Source of the DNA: Mycocentrospora acerina
Taxonomy: Eukaryota; Ascomycota; Dothideomycetes; Pleosporales
Length of the DNA: 64,000 nt
Direction: 5' to 3'
NCBI GenBank assembly: GCA_022701365.1
Contig: JAKUHH010000177.1
Location: 992,001-1,056,000 of the forward strand
Part shown: positions 11,389 to 21,400 of the stretch, in pieces
Layout: every line of letters begins with the position of its first letter
Position numbering within the stretch: position 1 is the first letter of the stretch
Notes under the pieces: model-generated
Told to the model about the DNA's origin: nothing
Database searches by the model: none
Seen by the model: the letters and a program-made list of their open reading frames with translations, nothing else
Translations under genes and position numbers: made by a program

Positions 11389-12823
11389 GATAGTGTCTCT
11401 TGGTTCAAACTGAATGTAGATACCTCGTGGGCATTAGCGGCCGTCAGGTACAACTGGTAGGATCGTATGCCAGGAAGCTCGAGTGGCAGTATATTGATGG
11501 AATTGGAACACTATTCAGAACCGTGGGCCTCAAATAGTGATCACTTAGCTGTCGCGTCAAGACTGAAAGCCGTCAATCCCGTGCCTGAAAAGATTCGCTG
11601 TAGTTGCACGCAGGGACAATGCGCAGATGAAGTCGATATAACCGCAACAGAAAGCGCAATGATATCAAAGGCCGTGTGTTGATTGGTTGCTAGTGCCAGT
11701 TCCCTCCCCTAGGGCGGGTCGCGGTCGCGTGGTGGTTGATGTCGATATTGATGATGATTTGGCGTTGGTGTTTTGAGGTGCACTGACCCAAGCTTAATGG
11801 GCACTAGTGGCTAGCGTGGGATAAAGCCCGTGCGGTCTGGGTGAGCCGGGGTTCTTCGCGATGTGGAACTTGCGCAGGCAGGCTCGGCAGCAGGACTGAG
11901 ATTCGATCTGGGGCTGTTCCTTTCACGCACAACACTCGTCTGACGTCGACAACCACGCCAGAATATTGCAGAAGGCCGCGGAGAAGTCTATCAGACTGCT
12001 AGTATCGGTTAAAGTACGCGCTCTTGTTGCGGAAGGCGATCCGAGGCCTGCAAAGACGTGGCGTTTCGTTCTTTCGATGGAGAAGATCCTGGCGATGCGA
12101 AATGGTGTTCTGTTGGATGGAAAATCGGTTGCAAAGGCGACAACTCAACCGGGCTGTGAACTGAAGCACACCGATGGCATTGTGTGTCCGGCAAGGAGAG
12201 TGAGCGTGTGTGTGATGGCAAGGAGTTGGAACGACACGAGAACGAGTCGCCCAAGGCGGGTCTACGCAAGGTCCTCTTTTGTCATGAGCCGACCTTCCAG
12301 CAACGGCCCCTTGTTCCACGTAAGCGGTTAGAAGCTTCCGTGGACGGGCACTAGAAAGCCGCTCATTGGACGCTCAATTGAAGATTGGCACTCGATACGG
12401 GTCTTATGTAGTCACCCGCGTTGAAACCATCTCCAAGGCTGTGTGTCAGATTTCGCCGCGTCCAGCCTCAGCCCCACACTCCGCAGGACAGGAGACATTG
12501 CCCACGAACGCCCCAGGCTTCCATCATAGCTTCCTATTGCACAACCGCCCAACGCGTCTCGTGACAACCGCCCGACCTGCTGAGTTTGTTGTTGGAAATG
12601 CTGCGTGTAGCGGCCGGTGACGTCTGGCCCAGAGAGAGGACGGAAGGAGCGCTCGCACTGATCGGCGCCTGGGACTAGCAGGGATGCAGGTGGGGCGCTT
12701 CCTCAAAAACCTTCAACATGCACGAAAGACGCGGCTAGCGAGCACAAAACGTTGTACAGATCTGTTTTCACTCCCAAAAACCAACACCAGCTCGCATCGA
12801 CACCACGCCGTGCATTCTGCATC
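11389..12823. promoter_or_regulatory. Divergent intergenic region, Snt1-like / DHS
   Basis: About 1.4 kb separates the two divergent start codons, so it should hold both promoters and 5' UTRs. ORFs in it (for example 11966-12331) lack any recognisable domain and are not supported. I recognise no ncRNA. Confidence 0.4.
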
Positions 12824-14039
12824 ATGTCAACTGCCGATCAGAACTCGGCGCCGTCCGACGCCACTGACGCGGTGCTGAAGCCTTCCGATCCCGTGCCTGA
12901 GGGGTCAAAAGAAGTGCAAGGCATCGACTTCAACCTGTATGCCAAGCGCAGCATCACGGTGGAGGAACTTGTAGGCGGGTATGCCAACATGGGCTTCCAA
13001 GCAACATCAGTTGGAGAGGCAGTGAGGATCATCAACGACATGGTGAGCTTCTCTCGTAAATTAAATCGTGGCGCGAGCGTTGAGTGCGCAGACAGTCCCG
13101 ATCGAAACGCGTCCTTCTACGCGAAACGATCTAGCCGAAAGCAGCGACGCAAAACCACTCACTTATGCTAACGGGTGACAGCGCGCATGGAGAGATCCTG
13201 AAACGGGTTCTGGAACTACCATATTTCTGGGATATACTTCGAATCTGATATCCTCTGGTCTGCGGGAGACGCTGCGATATCTGGTTCAACACAAACACGT
13301 CTCGGCCATCGTCACGACTGCTGGTGGAGTTGAGGAGGACTTCATCAAATGTCTCGCGCCAACCTATTTGGGTTCTTTCTCAACGCCTGGTGCTGGACTG
13401 CGTGCCAAGGGGATGAATCGAATTGGCAACCTTGTGGTACCGAACAGCAACTACTGCGACTTTGAGGATTGGGTCGTACCTATTCTCGACACGATGCTCG
13501 AAGAGCAAGAAGCTAGTAAGAAGACGGATGAGCCACTCCACTGGACCCCAAGCAAGGTCATCCATCGCCTTGGCAAGGAGATCAATGACGAACGATCCGT
13601 GTACTACTGGGCGTGGAAGCACGACATTCCAGTGTTCTGCCCTGCTCTAACGGACGGAAGTCTTGGTGATATGCTATACTTTCATACATTCAAGTCGTCA
13701 CCGGAGCAATTGCGGGTGGATATTGTGGAAGATATCCGTAAGATTAATACAATTGCAGTACGAGCGAAGCGGACTGGAATGATCGTTTTGGGAGGAGGAG
13801 TCGTCAAACACCATATTGCTAATGCAAATCTGATGCGCAACGGAGCCGATAGTGCTGTGTACATCAACACAGGACAAGAATTCGACGGGAGCGACGCAGG
13901 AGCGCGGCCAGACGAGGCAGTCAGCTGGGGAAAGATCAAACTTGATGGCGATAGTGTCAAGGTGTATGCAGAGGCCACTGTAGTATTTCCGCTCATTGTA
14001 GCCGCGACGTTTGCAAAAGTCCCGCAGGCGGAGAGGTGA
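12824..14039 (+). CDS. DYS1: Deoxyhypusine synthase
   Basis: Catalyses the first step of hypusine formation: NAD-dependent transfer of the aminobutyl group of spermidine to one lysine of the eIF5A precursor, in the cytosol. Exons 12824-13042 and 13182-14039; the 139-bp intron starts GTGAGC, ends GACAG and has a GCTAAC branch site. The spliced protein is 358 aa, normal for the family. Signatures include the exon junction INDM/RAWRDPETGSGTT, FLGYTSNLISSGLRETLRYL, TTAGGVEEDFIKC, and near the C-terminus EFDGSDSGARP-like (here EFDGSDAGARPDEAVSWGK). The lysine of SWGK, about residue 324, corresponds to the catalytic lysine that forms the enzyme-substrate imine. ATG 12824 (MSTADQN) was chosen; the frame upstream lacks another ATG. 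Single-copy and essential in fungi as far as is known. Confidence 0.96.
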
Positions 14040-14887
14040 CGAAATCAACGCTAGTTGTGCCACTGCCAACGGTTGACGGTTTTACGTGTGCACGTTCGAG
14101 AGACTTTGTCTACTCAATCCAGTCTGCGAGATTGGCTCAAGGAGGCTGGGCAGAGGCAACAATTGCTTTTTGAGTTATCTCGAAATCCGCTGTCCTACTT
14201 GTTTGATGGCAGCACGCGTGACGTGGAGCGTTAAGGGACGTTGTTAGAGGCGGGATTGATGCAGGGATATACCCACTTGCCGCATTAGTGTCGACGTAGC
14301 GCATTTCAGCCTATCGATAGACAAGGAGTCCAGCTGGCGATGACATCGTTGGCCATCGGTGGTGTGGCAGCCTGGCGCAATGAGTCAAAACAACAGCAAG
14401 TGGATTTAGTCAAAGGCTGTGAAAGGGCTGGTGCTGATGAGGAGGGCGCAATGCGCTGAAGATGCCCAGCCCCATGCACCATTGGGGATAGCTCTGCTGC
14501 GGGGATGAAGTCTAGCTTGCCGCCTCATTCATCGAGCCGCCAACCCGGTAGGCGACAACCTCATGAGCTCAAGCCTTAAATAAGCCACGCCCGTGAACAG
14601 ACTCACTCCCTTCCCCTCCATCTTGACTGTTTGACTTCGTACCCTGTTTGAACGTGCTCCATATCTATTGTGACTGCATCATAGATATAGCTACTTCGCT
14701 AGAAGCTCAACGGCAACAGAGATTCCGCGATAACAGCAGCTGTCCGGCCTGCAACCTCCTGCATACCCTCCCTCACTAATTGGGCTGTTTGTCCCTTTGC
14801 TTGTCGCTGCTCTGCCGACCATCGTCCTGCGCCTTTACTCAGCCACCTCTTTCACCTTCACATGCGCGCTCTTTCCAACGCTCAGCC
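14040..14887. promoter_or_regulatory. Intergenic region upstream of the MATH/RING gene
   Basis: About 850 bp between DHS (same strand) and the next ATG. It probably contains the DHS 3' UTR and the promoter and 5' UTR of the MATH/RING gene. A TGAGTCA motif lies at 14381-14387. No gene is seen. Confidence 0.4.
14381..14387. promoter_or_regulatory. TGAGTCA motif (Gcn4/CpcA-type site)
   Basis: Exact match to the bZIP palindrome bound by Gcn4/CPC1 in fungi, about 500 bp upstream of the MATH/RING gene ATG. A 7-mer occurs by chance, so function is speculative. Confidence 0.2.
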
Positions 14888-17800
14888 ATGAGTGTCAGCG
14901 TCGAGCAACCGCTGCTTTTTAGCCAGCAACCCTCGCCACCTTCATTCTCAAGCCCTCCACATTCGCCAACTCACCTACAGCATGCGCATGCGCACGCACA
15001 GCCTCTCCCGTCGCTTCCACCAGCCGACATGGACAGAGCTACCTCTACAGCTGCACTGGCACATGCTGGGCAATCACACGACCGGGGCGATGCAGATATG
15101 CAAGATGGAGAAGTCTTAGCAAATGAGGATATGGTGTTAAACGACAACCATGCTCGTAGTCCTGACACAAGCAACAGCATTGCTGTGCAAGTTGCACCCA
15201 TAGATGAGGACGCCATGGATACAGCACCAGACACGGACCAGGAGCTGGTGCTACCAAATAGCCCGCCTAATGTCCCTCTCGATATATCTGCTTCTATACC
15301 AGCTCCAGCAGTGCTTGATGGAAGTGCTCAGAACGAGCCAGGCAACAACGATCAAGCTCCCCCAGAACCTCTCCCACAGGACGCAGTAAGCCACAAACAT
15401 CCTCATATCGCGTCGCAGGTACTGGTTGCTAATTACAAATGGTCGCAGACACAAGCACAGGCACAAGATTCTACACCAGTAGATATTCCTCCTCCGGCCG
15501 ACCCAAGCTTGCAGCCTCCACCTCCACCACCGCCTATCGAGCCTGTGCGCTCCGACTCCGACTCATCTGACGACGAAGACGACGGTCTTCAACCGTGGCA
15601 TCCAATACACGAGGACAAGTCTTCACCAGATGAGGATGAGCTGAAGGAAATTGAGGCGTTGTCGGAACACAGTGCTCTTGACCATGAGTATTGGGAGAGC
15701 AAGGCGTTTCTGCCCTTAGAAGAGCCAGAGTACACCGCTGGCGAAATTGGACGCATTGAATGGACAATCGAAGCCTACAACGGAACACGCGAAAAGCCCA
15801 ATCGAGAGATCGTGATGAAGTCAGAGCCAGTGACCATCGGTGGGCACCAGTGGCAGATCAAATTCTATCCCAAGGGAAACGATTCCGACTATCTTAGTGT
15901 TTACTTGGAATGTCTTAGCGTTAAAGACAAGTCTCCGGTCAGGGATATCAAGAAAGATGTTGAGGATGATGGGAAAGCTCCTGAAGAGACTTCTCAGAAA
16001 GATTCCAACAAACACGATGAGAAGGTCATCAATGAACATCTGACAAAAGATGTAGCATCGTCAACTACTCCAACTGATTTCCAGCACACACCATTACCGC
16101 TTCTAGACTCTAAAACAATGCCGAAGCGAAACTGCGTAGCTGCCCAAGTATCGGTGGTCATGTACAATCCTATCGAGCCCCGTGTCAACTACACAAGAAC
16201 AGCGCTGCATCGGTTCTGCAATGGATCGCCCGATTGGGGGTGGACAAGGTTTCATGGGCCATACTACGACATCCCTCATCGTATGAGAGGTCAGCGGCAA
16301 GCCCTTCTGCGCGACGACAAAATTGCCTTTACTGGCTACATCAGAATCGTCAACGACAAAACAAACTGCCTATGGGAACATCACAGCCGAGACAATCCAT
16401 GGGACAGTTTTGCAATGACAGGACTGCAATCTCTCATGCTAGGAGAAGATGCTAGCGCACCTGGTGGGAACATGATATCTGCTGTCGTATCGTGGATGCT
16501 ATTTAAGCCGTTTCGAGATATGCTATACAGCATCAAAGCACCCAATCCTGAGGCTGAGCCCTTCACCCGTCCAAAACCTCTTCTCAGTGCCTTGCAGAAA
16601 GTTCTCTACATGCTTCGAACGCAAGTGGACCCTGGTGCTGGTGCAGTCACTCTGGACGATGTCCTGTATGCATTGGAATGGTATGGTATTTACGGTCGCT
16701 TGGATAAGCTGGATGTAGTCGAGGTTTGGGAAGTTTTGAGAGCCAGGCTGGAACAGGAGTTACACAACACACCCCAAGCTACCATTTTCGAAGCTCTTTG
16801 TGGAACAAAGCGAGACTACTCGTCCGGAATTCCCACGTACCGAGTACCTGTTGTTGGTGTTGGAAGTATGCAACAAGCCATTAACATGTCACCGGACTTT
16901 CTTGCTCCAGGACAAACCATTCCTCAGCTACTGAGTATTGAGCTGGACCGCCAGTTTTTTGATGTGAAAACTCGATCGTATGTCAAGGTAATGAACAAGG
17001 TTACCTTAGACGATCACATCACAGTATGTGGCGTTCAGTACACTCTGTACGGGTTCGTGGTCCACAAGCAGACACTTCAGTCATACGTCTACCAACCGAT
17101 TCTAAGACCCCAAGGCCCTGGAACGAAGTGGTATAGTTATTCTGACAGCAAAGATGAGAACCAGGTTAAATGCTTGGCAAAAAGGCAAGCTGTTGACGCC
17201 CACGAAGGCACGGCTGCTACAGAGCGAGTCATTGGTAACGAGCCAGTAGCATATATCGCCATGTACGTGTGCGATGACATGACAGAACCTGCTTTTCACC
17301 CAGACGTAAATTCAGAACCATGGGATGTACCTGAGTGGATACGGAAAGAGGTGGAAAAGGCAAAGGCGGTCAACACTCCGCCTCCATTAACTCCAATGCC
17401 GCCGATGCCCCCGCCACCGAGCGATGAACTAGTATCCCAGGCTAACAAAGTCGACTCATCCAGAAAGACTGGAGATGATGAGCCAACGGAGCTGCACAGC
17501 TATCAAGTGATTGACTCGCGGGTGTTCGTCGAGCACGAGGGCCCTGGTTTCTTCAATGCATACGACTCAAAATGGCAAGCAAATACTACAGGGCTTATCA
17601 GTGCTGTACAATTGAAAAACAGCGATGGCTGTGAAGAGATTCGTGAAAAACTCGCAGCCGTACTGAAAGATATAAAGGATCCACGGCAAGTTAAATTCTG
17701 GTTCCTAGACCCTAATGAAGGGTCCTTAGGCAGACCTAACCTCATAGGAACGGGCAAGATTGAGTTCTCAAGTGGCAGTTGTGACCGCCACAACACTGAA

Positions 17801-19183
17801 AAAGAATGGAATCTACAGTCGTCTCCTAATACCTACCGTCGTATTTGGGTGCACATCATCGAAGTCGACAAAATTCCCGAACTGCCAAAGGAAGAAGAGA
17901 AAAGTCCGGAAAGCATCGAAGGCCATCAGGATTTAACATCATCAAGTCACGCCCAAGCTGACGCAAACGCCCCCGAACCTGGCACAGTTGTGCCCCTATC
18001 AGAACCTCCAATGCAAGCTGAAGATACGCCGATGAGTGAGCCTGATGAGCCGGAATTGGCGCAGCCTGAACAGCAAGCGTCCGAAATCGCAGCTCCTGGT
18101 CTAGTAGACAATACCGAAAACCTTGATACGGCTATGGTTGAGGTTGAATCAGCTTCTGTACCTGACCCTCCAACTGTCGATGTAGTTGTTCCAGCATTCG
18201 GTGATACCGAGATGAGTGGTACGCAAGAAAGCCTCTCACCTCTGCCTCCGCCCCCTCCGCCACCACCTGTCAATCATCCAATTGAGCCCACACAACTACC
18301 TCCACCCCCACCAGAGCGCATCCCTTCGCCTGCACCTCCAGCAGACGAGATCTACTTCTTCTTGAAGTTTTTCGACCCAGAGAAGCAGACTCTCGAATCA
18401 CGTGGATCGCACCTCATTCTCAAATCTGCGAGAGTAGATGAAACAGTTGCCAAACTCTTTGGTCTACCTCTGGAAGACAAAAAGAAGCTTGAAATGTGGG
18501 AAGAGGAGGGACTCGGCACTACACGGTTGATCAAGCATCGGCGGACATTTGCACAAGTGGACCTTCACAACAGCGCCATCGTCATTATAGCATTGCCACA
18601 AACACCCGACCAGCGCAGTACTATAGCTACTCGTGCGGCTTTTTCTGACATACAGCCGTTCCTTGCGTCTCGCGCCTTCGCTCGTAACTTCCCTTGGAAA
18701 ATGAATGGGCACTTCACATACAATTACTTCTCTTCGCAGTACTACAAGGGTGAAATCAAAAACGGTCATCGTCATGGCCACGGGTATCGCGTCTATCACA
18801 GTGGCGCTACCTACGAAGGTACATTCCGCCTCGGCCAACACCACGGCCACGGTCTATACACTTTCCAGAATGGAGATACGTATGACGGAGACTGGGTGGA
18901 CAACCAACAACACGGTTCAGGTACATTTGTTGAAGCGGCCACAGGCAATACATATGTTGGTGGCTGGAAGAACGACAAGAAATTTGGCGAGGGCGTTACG
19001 CATTGGAAGAATGCTCAAGAAGCTGAGAGGCTTTGCCGGATCTGTTGGGAGGATGCGGCAGATGCAGCGTTTTATGATTGCGGGCATGTGGTCGCTTGTC
19101 TCCAATGCGCCAGGGAGGTGCAGAACTGTCCCGTATGCAGGAAGAGAGTGTTGAGCGCCATGAAGCTATACTATGTGGCATAA
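14888..19183 (+). CDS. MATH / USP-like / MORN-repeat / RING-finger protein
   Basis: Intronless, 1431 aa from ATG 14888; the open frame runs further upstream but without ATG. Order of parts: an acidic/proline-rich disordered N-terminus (1-280); a MATH (TRAF-like) domain from about 287 (GRIEWTIEAYNG) to 515, with an acidic insertion; a USP-like catalytic-fold region about 530-810, whose C-terminal strand (YGFVVHKQTLQSYVY, then KWYSYSD) resembles a USP histidine box; a second Pro-rich linker; a Ubl-like segment (DEIYFFLKFFDPEKQTL, near 1155) recalling USP7 C-terminal domains; four MORN repeats about 1286-1371 (YKGEIKNGHRHGHG, YEGTFRLGQHHGHG, YDGDWVDNQQHGSG, YVGGWKNDKKFGEG); and a C-terminal C3HC4 RING about 1382-1420 (CRICWEDAADAAFYDCGH, then CPVCRK). 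I cannot find the USP catalytic Cys box or the GHY motif, so the USP part looks inactive. The protein is probably a RING-type E3 using the MATH/USP-like fold for substrate binding; fungal homologues carry 'MATH and UCH domain' labels. Confidence 0.8.
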   Translation: MSVSVEQPLLFSQQPSPPSFSSPPHSPTHLQHAHAHAQPLPSLPPADMDRATSTAALAHAGQSHDRGDADMQDGEVLANEDMVLNDNHARSPDTSNSIAVQVAPIDEDAMDTAPDTDQELVLPNSPPNVPLDISASIPAPAVLDGSAQNEPGNNDQAPPEPLPQDAVSHKHPHIASQVLVANYKWSQTQAQAQDSTPVDIPPPADPSLQPPPPPPPIEPVRSDSDSSDDEDDGLQPWHPIHEDKSSPDEDELKEIEALSEHSALDHEYWESKAFLPLEEPEYTAGEIGRIEWTIEAYNGTREKPNREIVMKSEPVTIGGHQWQIKFYPKGNDSDYLSVYLECLSVKDKSPVRDIKKDVEDDGKAPEETSQKDSNKHDEKVINEHLTKDVASSTTPTDFQHTPLPLLDSKTMPKRNCVAAQVSVVMYNPIEPRVNYTRTALHRFCNGSPDWGWTRFHGPYYDIPHRMRGQRQALLRDDKIAFTGYIRIVNDKTNCLWEHHSRDNPWDSFAMTGLQSLMLGEDASAPGGNMISAVVSWMLFKPFRDMLYSIKAPNPEAEPFTRPKPLLSALQKVLYMLRTQVDPGAGAVTLDDVLYALEWYGIYGRLDKLDVVEVWEVLRARLEQELHNTPQATIFEALCGTKRDYSSGIPTYRVPVVGVGSMQQAINMSPDFLAPGQTIPQLLSIELDRQFFDVKTRSYVKVMNKVTLDDHITVCGVQYTLYGFVVHKQTLQSYVYQPILRPQGPGTKWYSYSDSKDENQVKCLAKRQAVDAHEGTAATERVIGNEPVAYIAMYVCDDMTEPAFHPDVNSEPWDVPEWIRKEVEKAKAVNTPPPLTPMPPMPPPPSDELVSQANKVDSSRKTGDDEPTELHSYQVIDSRVFVEHEGPGFFNAYDSKWQANTTGLISAVQLKNSDGCEEIREKLAAVLKDIKDPRQVKFWFLDPNEGSLGRPNLIGTGKIEFSSGSCDRHNTEKEWNLQSSPNTYRRIWVHIIEVDKIPELPKEEEKSPESIEGHQDLTSSSHAQADANAPEPGTVVPLSEPPMQAEDTPMSEPDEPELAQPEQQASEIAAPGLVDNTENLDTAMVEVESASVPDPPTVDVVVPAFGDTEMSGTQESLSPLPPPPPPPPVNHPIEPTQLPPPPPERIPSPAPPADEIYFFLKFFDPEKQTLESRGSHLILKSARVDETVAKLFGLPLEDKKKLEMWEEEGLGTTRLIKHRRTFAQVDLHNSAIVIIALPQTPDQRSTIATRAAFSDIQPFLASRAFARNFPWKMNGHFTYNYFSSQYYKGEIKNGHRHGHGYRVYHSGATYEGTFRLGQHHGHGLYTFQNGDTYDGDWVDNQQHGSGTFVEAATGNTYVGGWKNDKKFGEGVTHWKNAQEAERLCRICWEDAADAAFYDCGHVVACLQCAREVQNCPVCRKRVLSAMKLYYVA

Positions 19184-19592
19184 AAACTCACTCATCGTCA
19201 GGGAGATGAATACGAAGAGATGGTGTTTGGTTGAGTTTGGCATCCGTGTCAATTTCTTGGTTGGCATGCGGGGATAGGCTGCTTTGAATTCACGGGTTGC
19301 CTTGCGCGTTTCTGCGGCATGTCTTTCAGGAGACTACTATTCCGACTGGTATGGGCGTTCTCTCTCCTACCGTCTTCTTAGCGCGGTGCTTATGGCGTCT
19401 CTTCTTTTTTTTTATGATTATGCTACTTCCGTTCTTTTCAGAACGTATCCTCCCCATTGCTGATTCGCAGGGATACTTTTTTTCAACGGCTACCTTTTCC
19501 CAAGGTTACATAAATAGATATCAATAAAATGAAAAATTCTTTGCTTGCCATACCGCTCGCCGTCTTGTGCGCGCCGGTCCGTTTCGGCCCTC
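19184..19592. other. Convergent 3' intergenic region
   Basis: Between the stop codons of the MATH/RING gene and the patatin-like gene. It holds both 3' UTRs, with a T-rich run near 19404-19413. Nothing else is recognised. Confidence 0.45.
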
Positions 19593-21400
19593 CTACCTCC
19601 CCTGCTGCCCCAGCAAAAGCGCCGTGATAGCATCCACACATGCATAGAACATGTGCCCCACCTCTGGCTGCGCCAAATATGCCGACGTCTTTTCCTTGAT
19701 AGCATCCTCACACGACCATTCCTCCAGCGACACATCCTCCAGCCCGGGCACATTGAATCTGAAATACTTCATCCACCCCCTCTCCATCAACGCCTGGTGA
19801 TCCACCTCGAACTTTTCGCCCCACCCCCTCGCCTCTGCATTCCTGTCTTCGACACTATTCGCCAGCTCAGTTAATTCGTTGTTTCGATTGAGTCCGATGC
19901 CCGTCCCAACGGAAACAATGACCATCATGTCGTTGGTGTAGCGGTACAGTTTTCTGCATTCGTAGAGGATGTCGCGGACGGGGTTGTTCTTCGCAGTGCC
20001 GTGGTCAACGAGCCCCGGCGCGATGACCATGCGCTGGTTGGCGCCAGGCTGGGGCATCAGGTACCGGGGTGCTACGCATGTGGCTAGCAGGGCTTGCCAG
20101 ATGGTCATGTTGGCGTCGATTTCGGGACCCGTGATACGTCGGGTTTGGTAGGAGCGCATGAGGGCGGCTTTGTTGGTGCCGATTTCAATGTGAGTTGTTG
20201 CGACGAAACTGGGTTGCGGGCCGGCAGTTAGTTTCGGTGGTGGGGCGATGCTGGGAGGCGGGGGTGAGGGAGGGCTTACACGTCGCCGAGGTTGTCGCGG
20301 CCGTCGAAGAGGCGCTCGTCTTCGTGGCCGATTTCTTGTTTCACAACGGCTTTGATTGCTTGCTCGAGGGCTGCTGCGTTGGCGTTTGGCGCATTGGCGC
20401 GGGGGTCGAGGGAGATAAAGAAGTCTCGTTTGTTCAGGAAGACTTGTTTGGCGATTTTTTTGTATGCTTCTCGTGCTTGGTGTGCTTGCATTCGCAATCG
20501 ACCAAGCATGATTGCTATAACCCCCCCGAGAGAGCTTCCTCCCATCAAGTCGAAAATTTGACAGGGATTGATGTGCTGGCCGATTTTCACACAAACAGCG
20601 TTTACGAGAGACTCAACTACTAAGAGAGTAGAGAGTCCACGAACTCCATCTCCGTCTAGCGAGAGAAGAATTTTGGTTTCTCGATATTGTGAGGTTACTA
20701 GTCCTGGGGAAATTGGTGGATGATATGGAACAGGCGGATGAGGCTGAATATGTGGGTAATTTTGATGCCCAGAATATTTATTTAGGTTAAGGGTTCCATC
20801 TGGAGCTATGTGAGGAAGTGCTACAGTCGCTGATTGATTAGAAGGATCGATTGTTGGTAAGGTCTGAGGCCCGTATGGGGAAGTGTAGGAGGATGTGCGA
20901 GTTGGCGTTGGACGTGGACCATCACCAGGTGGGGATGCTGAAACCAAAAATCGTGAAGACGACGCATGACTAGGAACGGGTGAGGGAGATGGGATGTCCG
21001 TTCCTGTCGACGAATTTGAACGCCCAACAGTCCGCTGGGGTGGTGTATGCAGTTCTCTGTATACATCTGACGGTGGCGAAGGCTGAAATGGAACTGTGAT
21101 TTCAACTGGCCATTGCCTGTATTCTACGCGTAAATGAGGAAATAAACGCGTCTCAGCATCTCCCGCAATGCGCCTGATCTCCGGGTCGTGTGCCCTTCTG
21201 AGCAAAGTCAGTCACCAACGAACAATGGACATGCTCAGATAAAGCGCAACATACTCCTTCACCCAGCCAATGTCCCAGGACTCCCACTTCCCCGATAAGA
21301 GAAACTGAATCGTCGCCGGATATCGATGATCGTAGAAGTAGTGCGTACCCTCAATGGGCGAGTAGCGAACCTGACCGAGGTCCACTTGAGCGAACGACAT
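19593..21400 (-). CDS. Patatin-like phospholipase family protein
   Basis: Likely acyl hydrolase of the patatin family with a Ser/Asp dyad. Exons (descending): 21400-21255, 21197-20280, 20208-19593; introns are 57 and 71 bp with GTATGT and GTAAGC donors and correct phase. The protein is 559 aa. Residues 1-50 begin MSFAQVDLGQVRYSP; 60-210 is Pro/Ser-rich and probably disordered. The catalytic domain starts near 222 with an anion-hole motif LLSLDGDGVRGLS, followed by the nucleophile elbow GGSSLGG (Ser about 268) and the acid motif VDHGTAKNNP (Asp about 422). The anion-hole and acid motifs read DGDGxRG and DHG rather than the textbook DGGGxRG and DGG/DGA. The domain is usual for ascomycete patatin-like proteins, which often sit in NLR or signalling contexts; the substrate is unknown. 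It overlaps no other gene and converges with the MATH/RING gene. Confidence 0.85.

Noticed and set aside
11966..12331. 121-aa ORF in the Snt1/DHS divergent region
   Set aside because: No domain, no codon or splice support; overlapping ORFs on the other strand are equally long.
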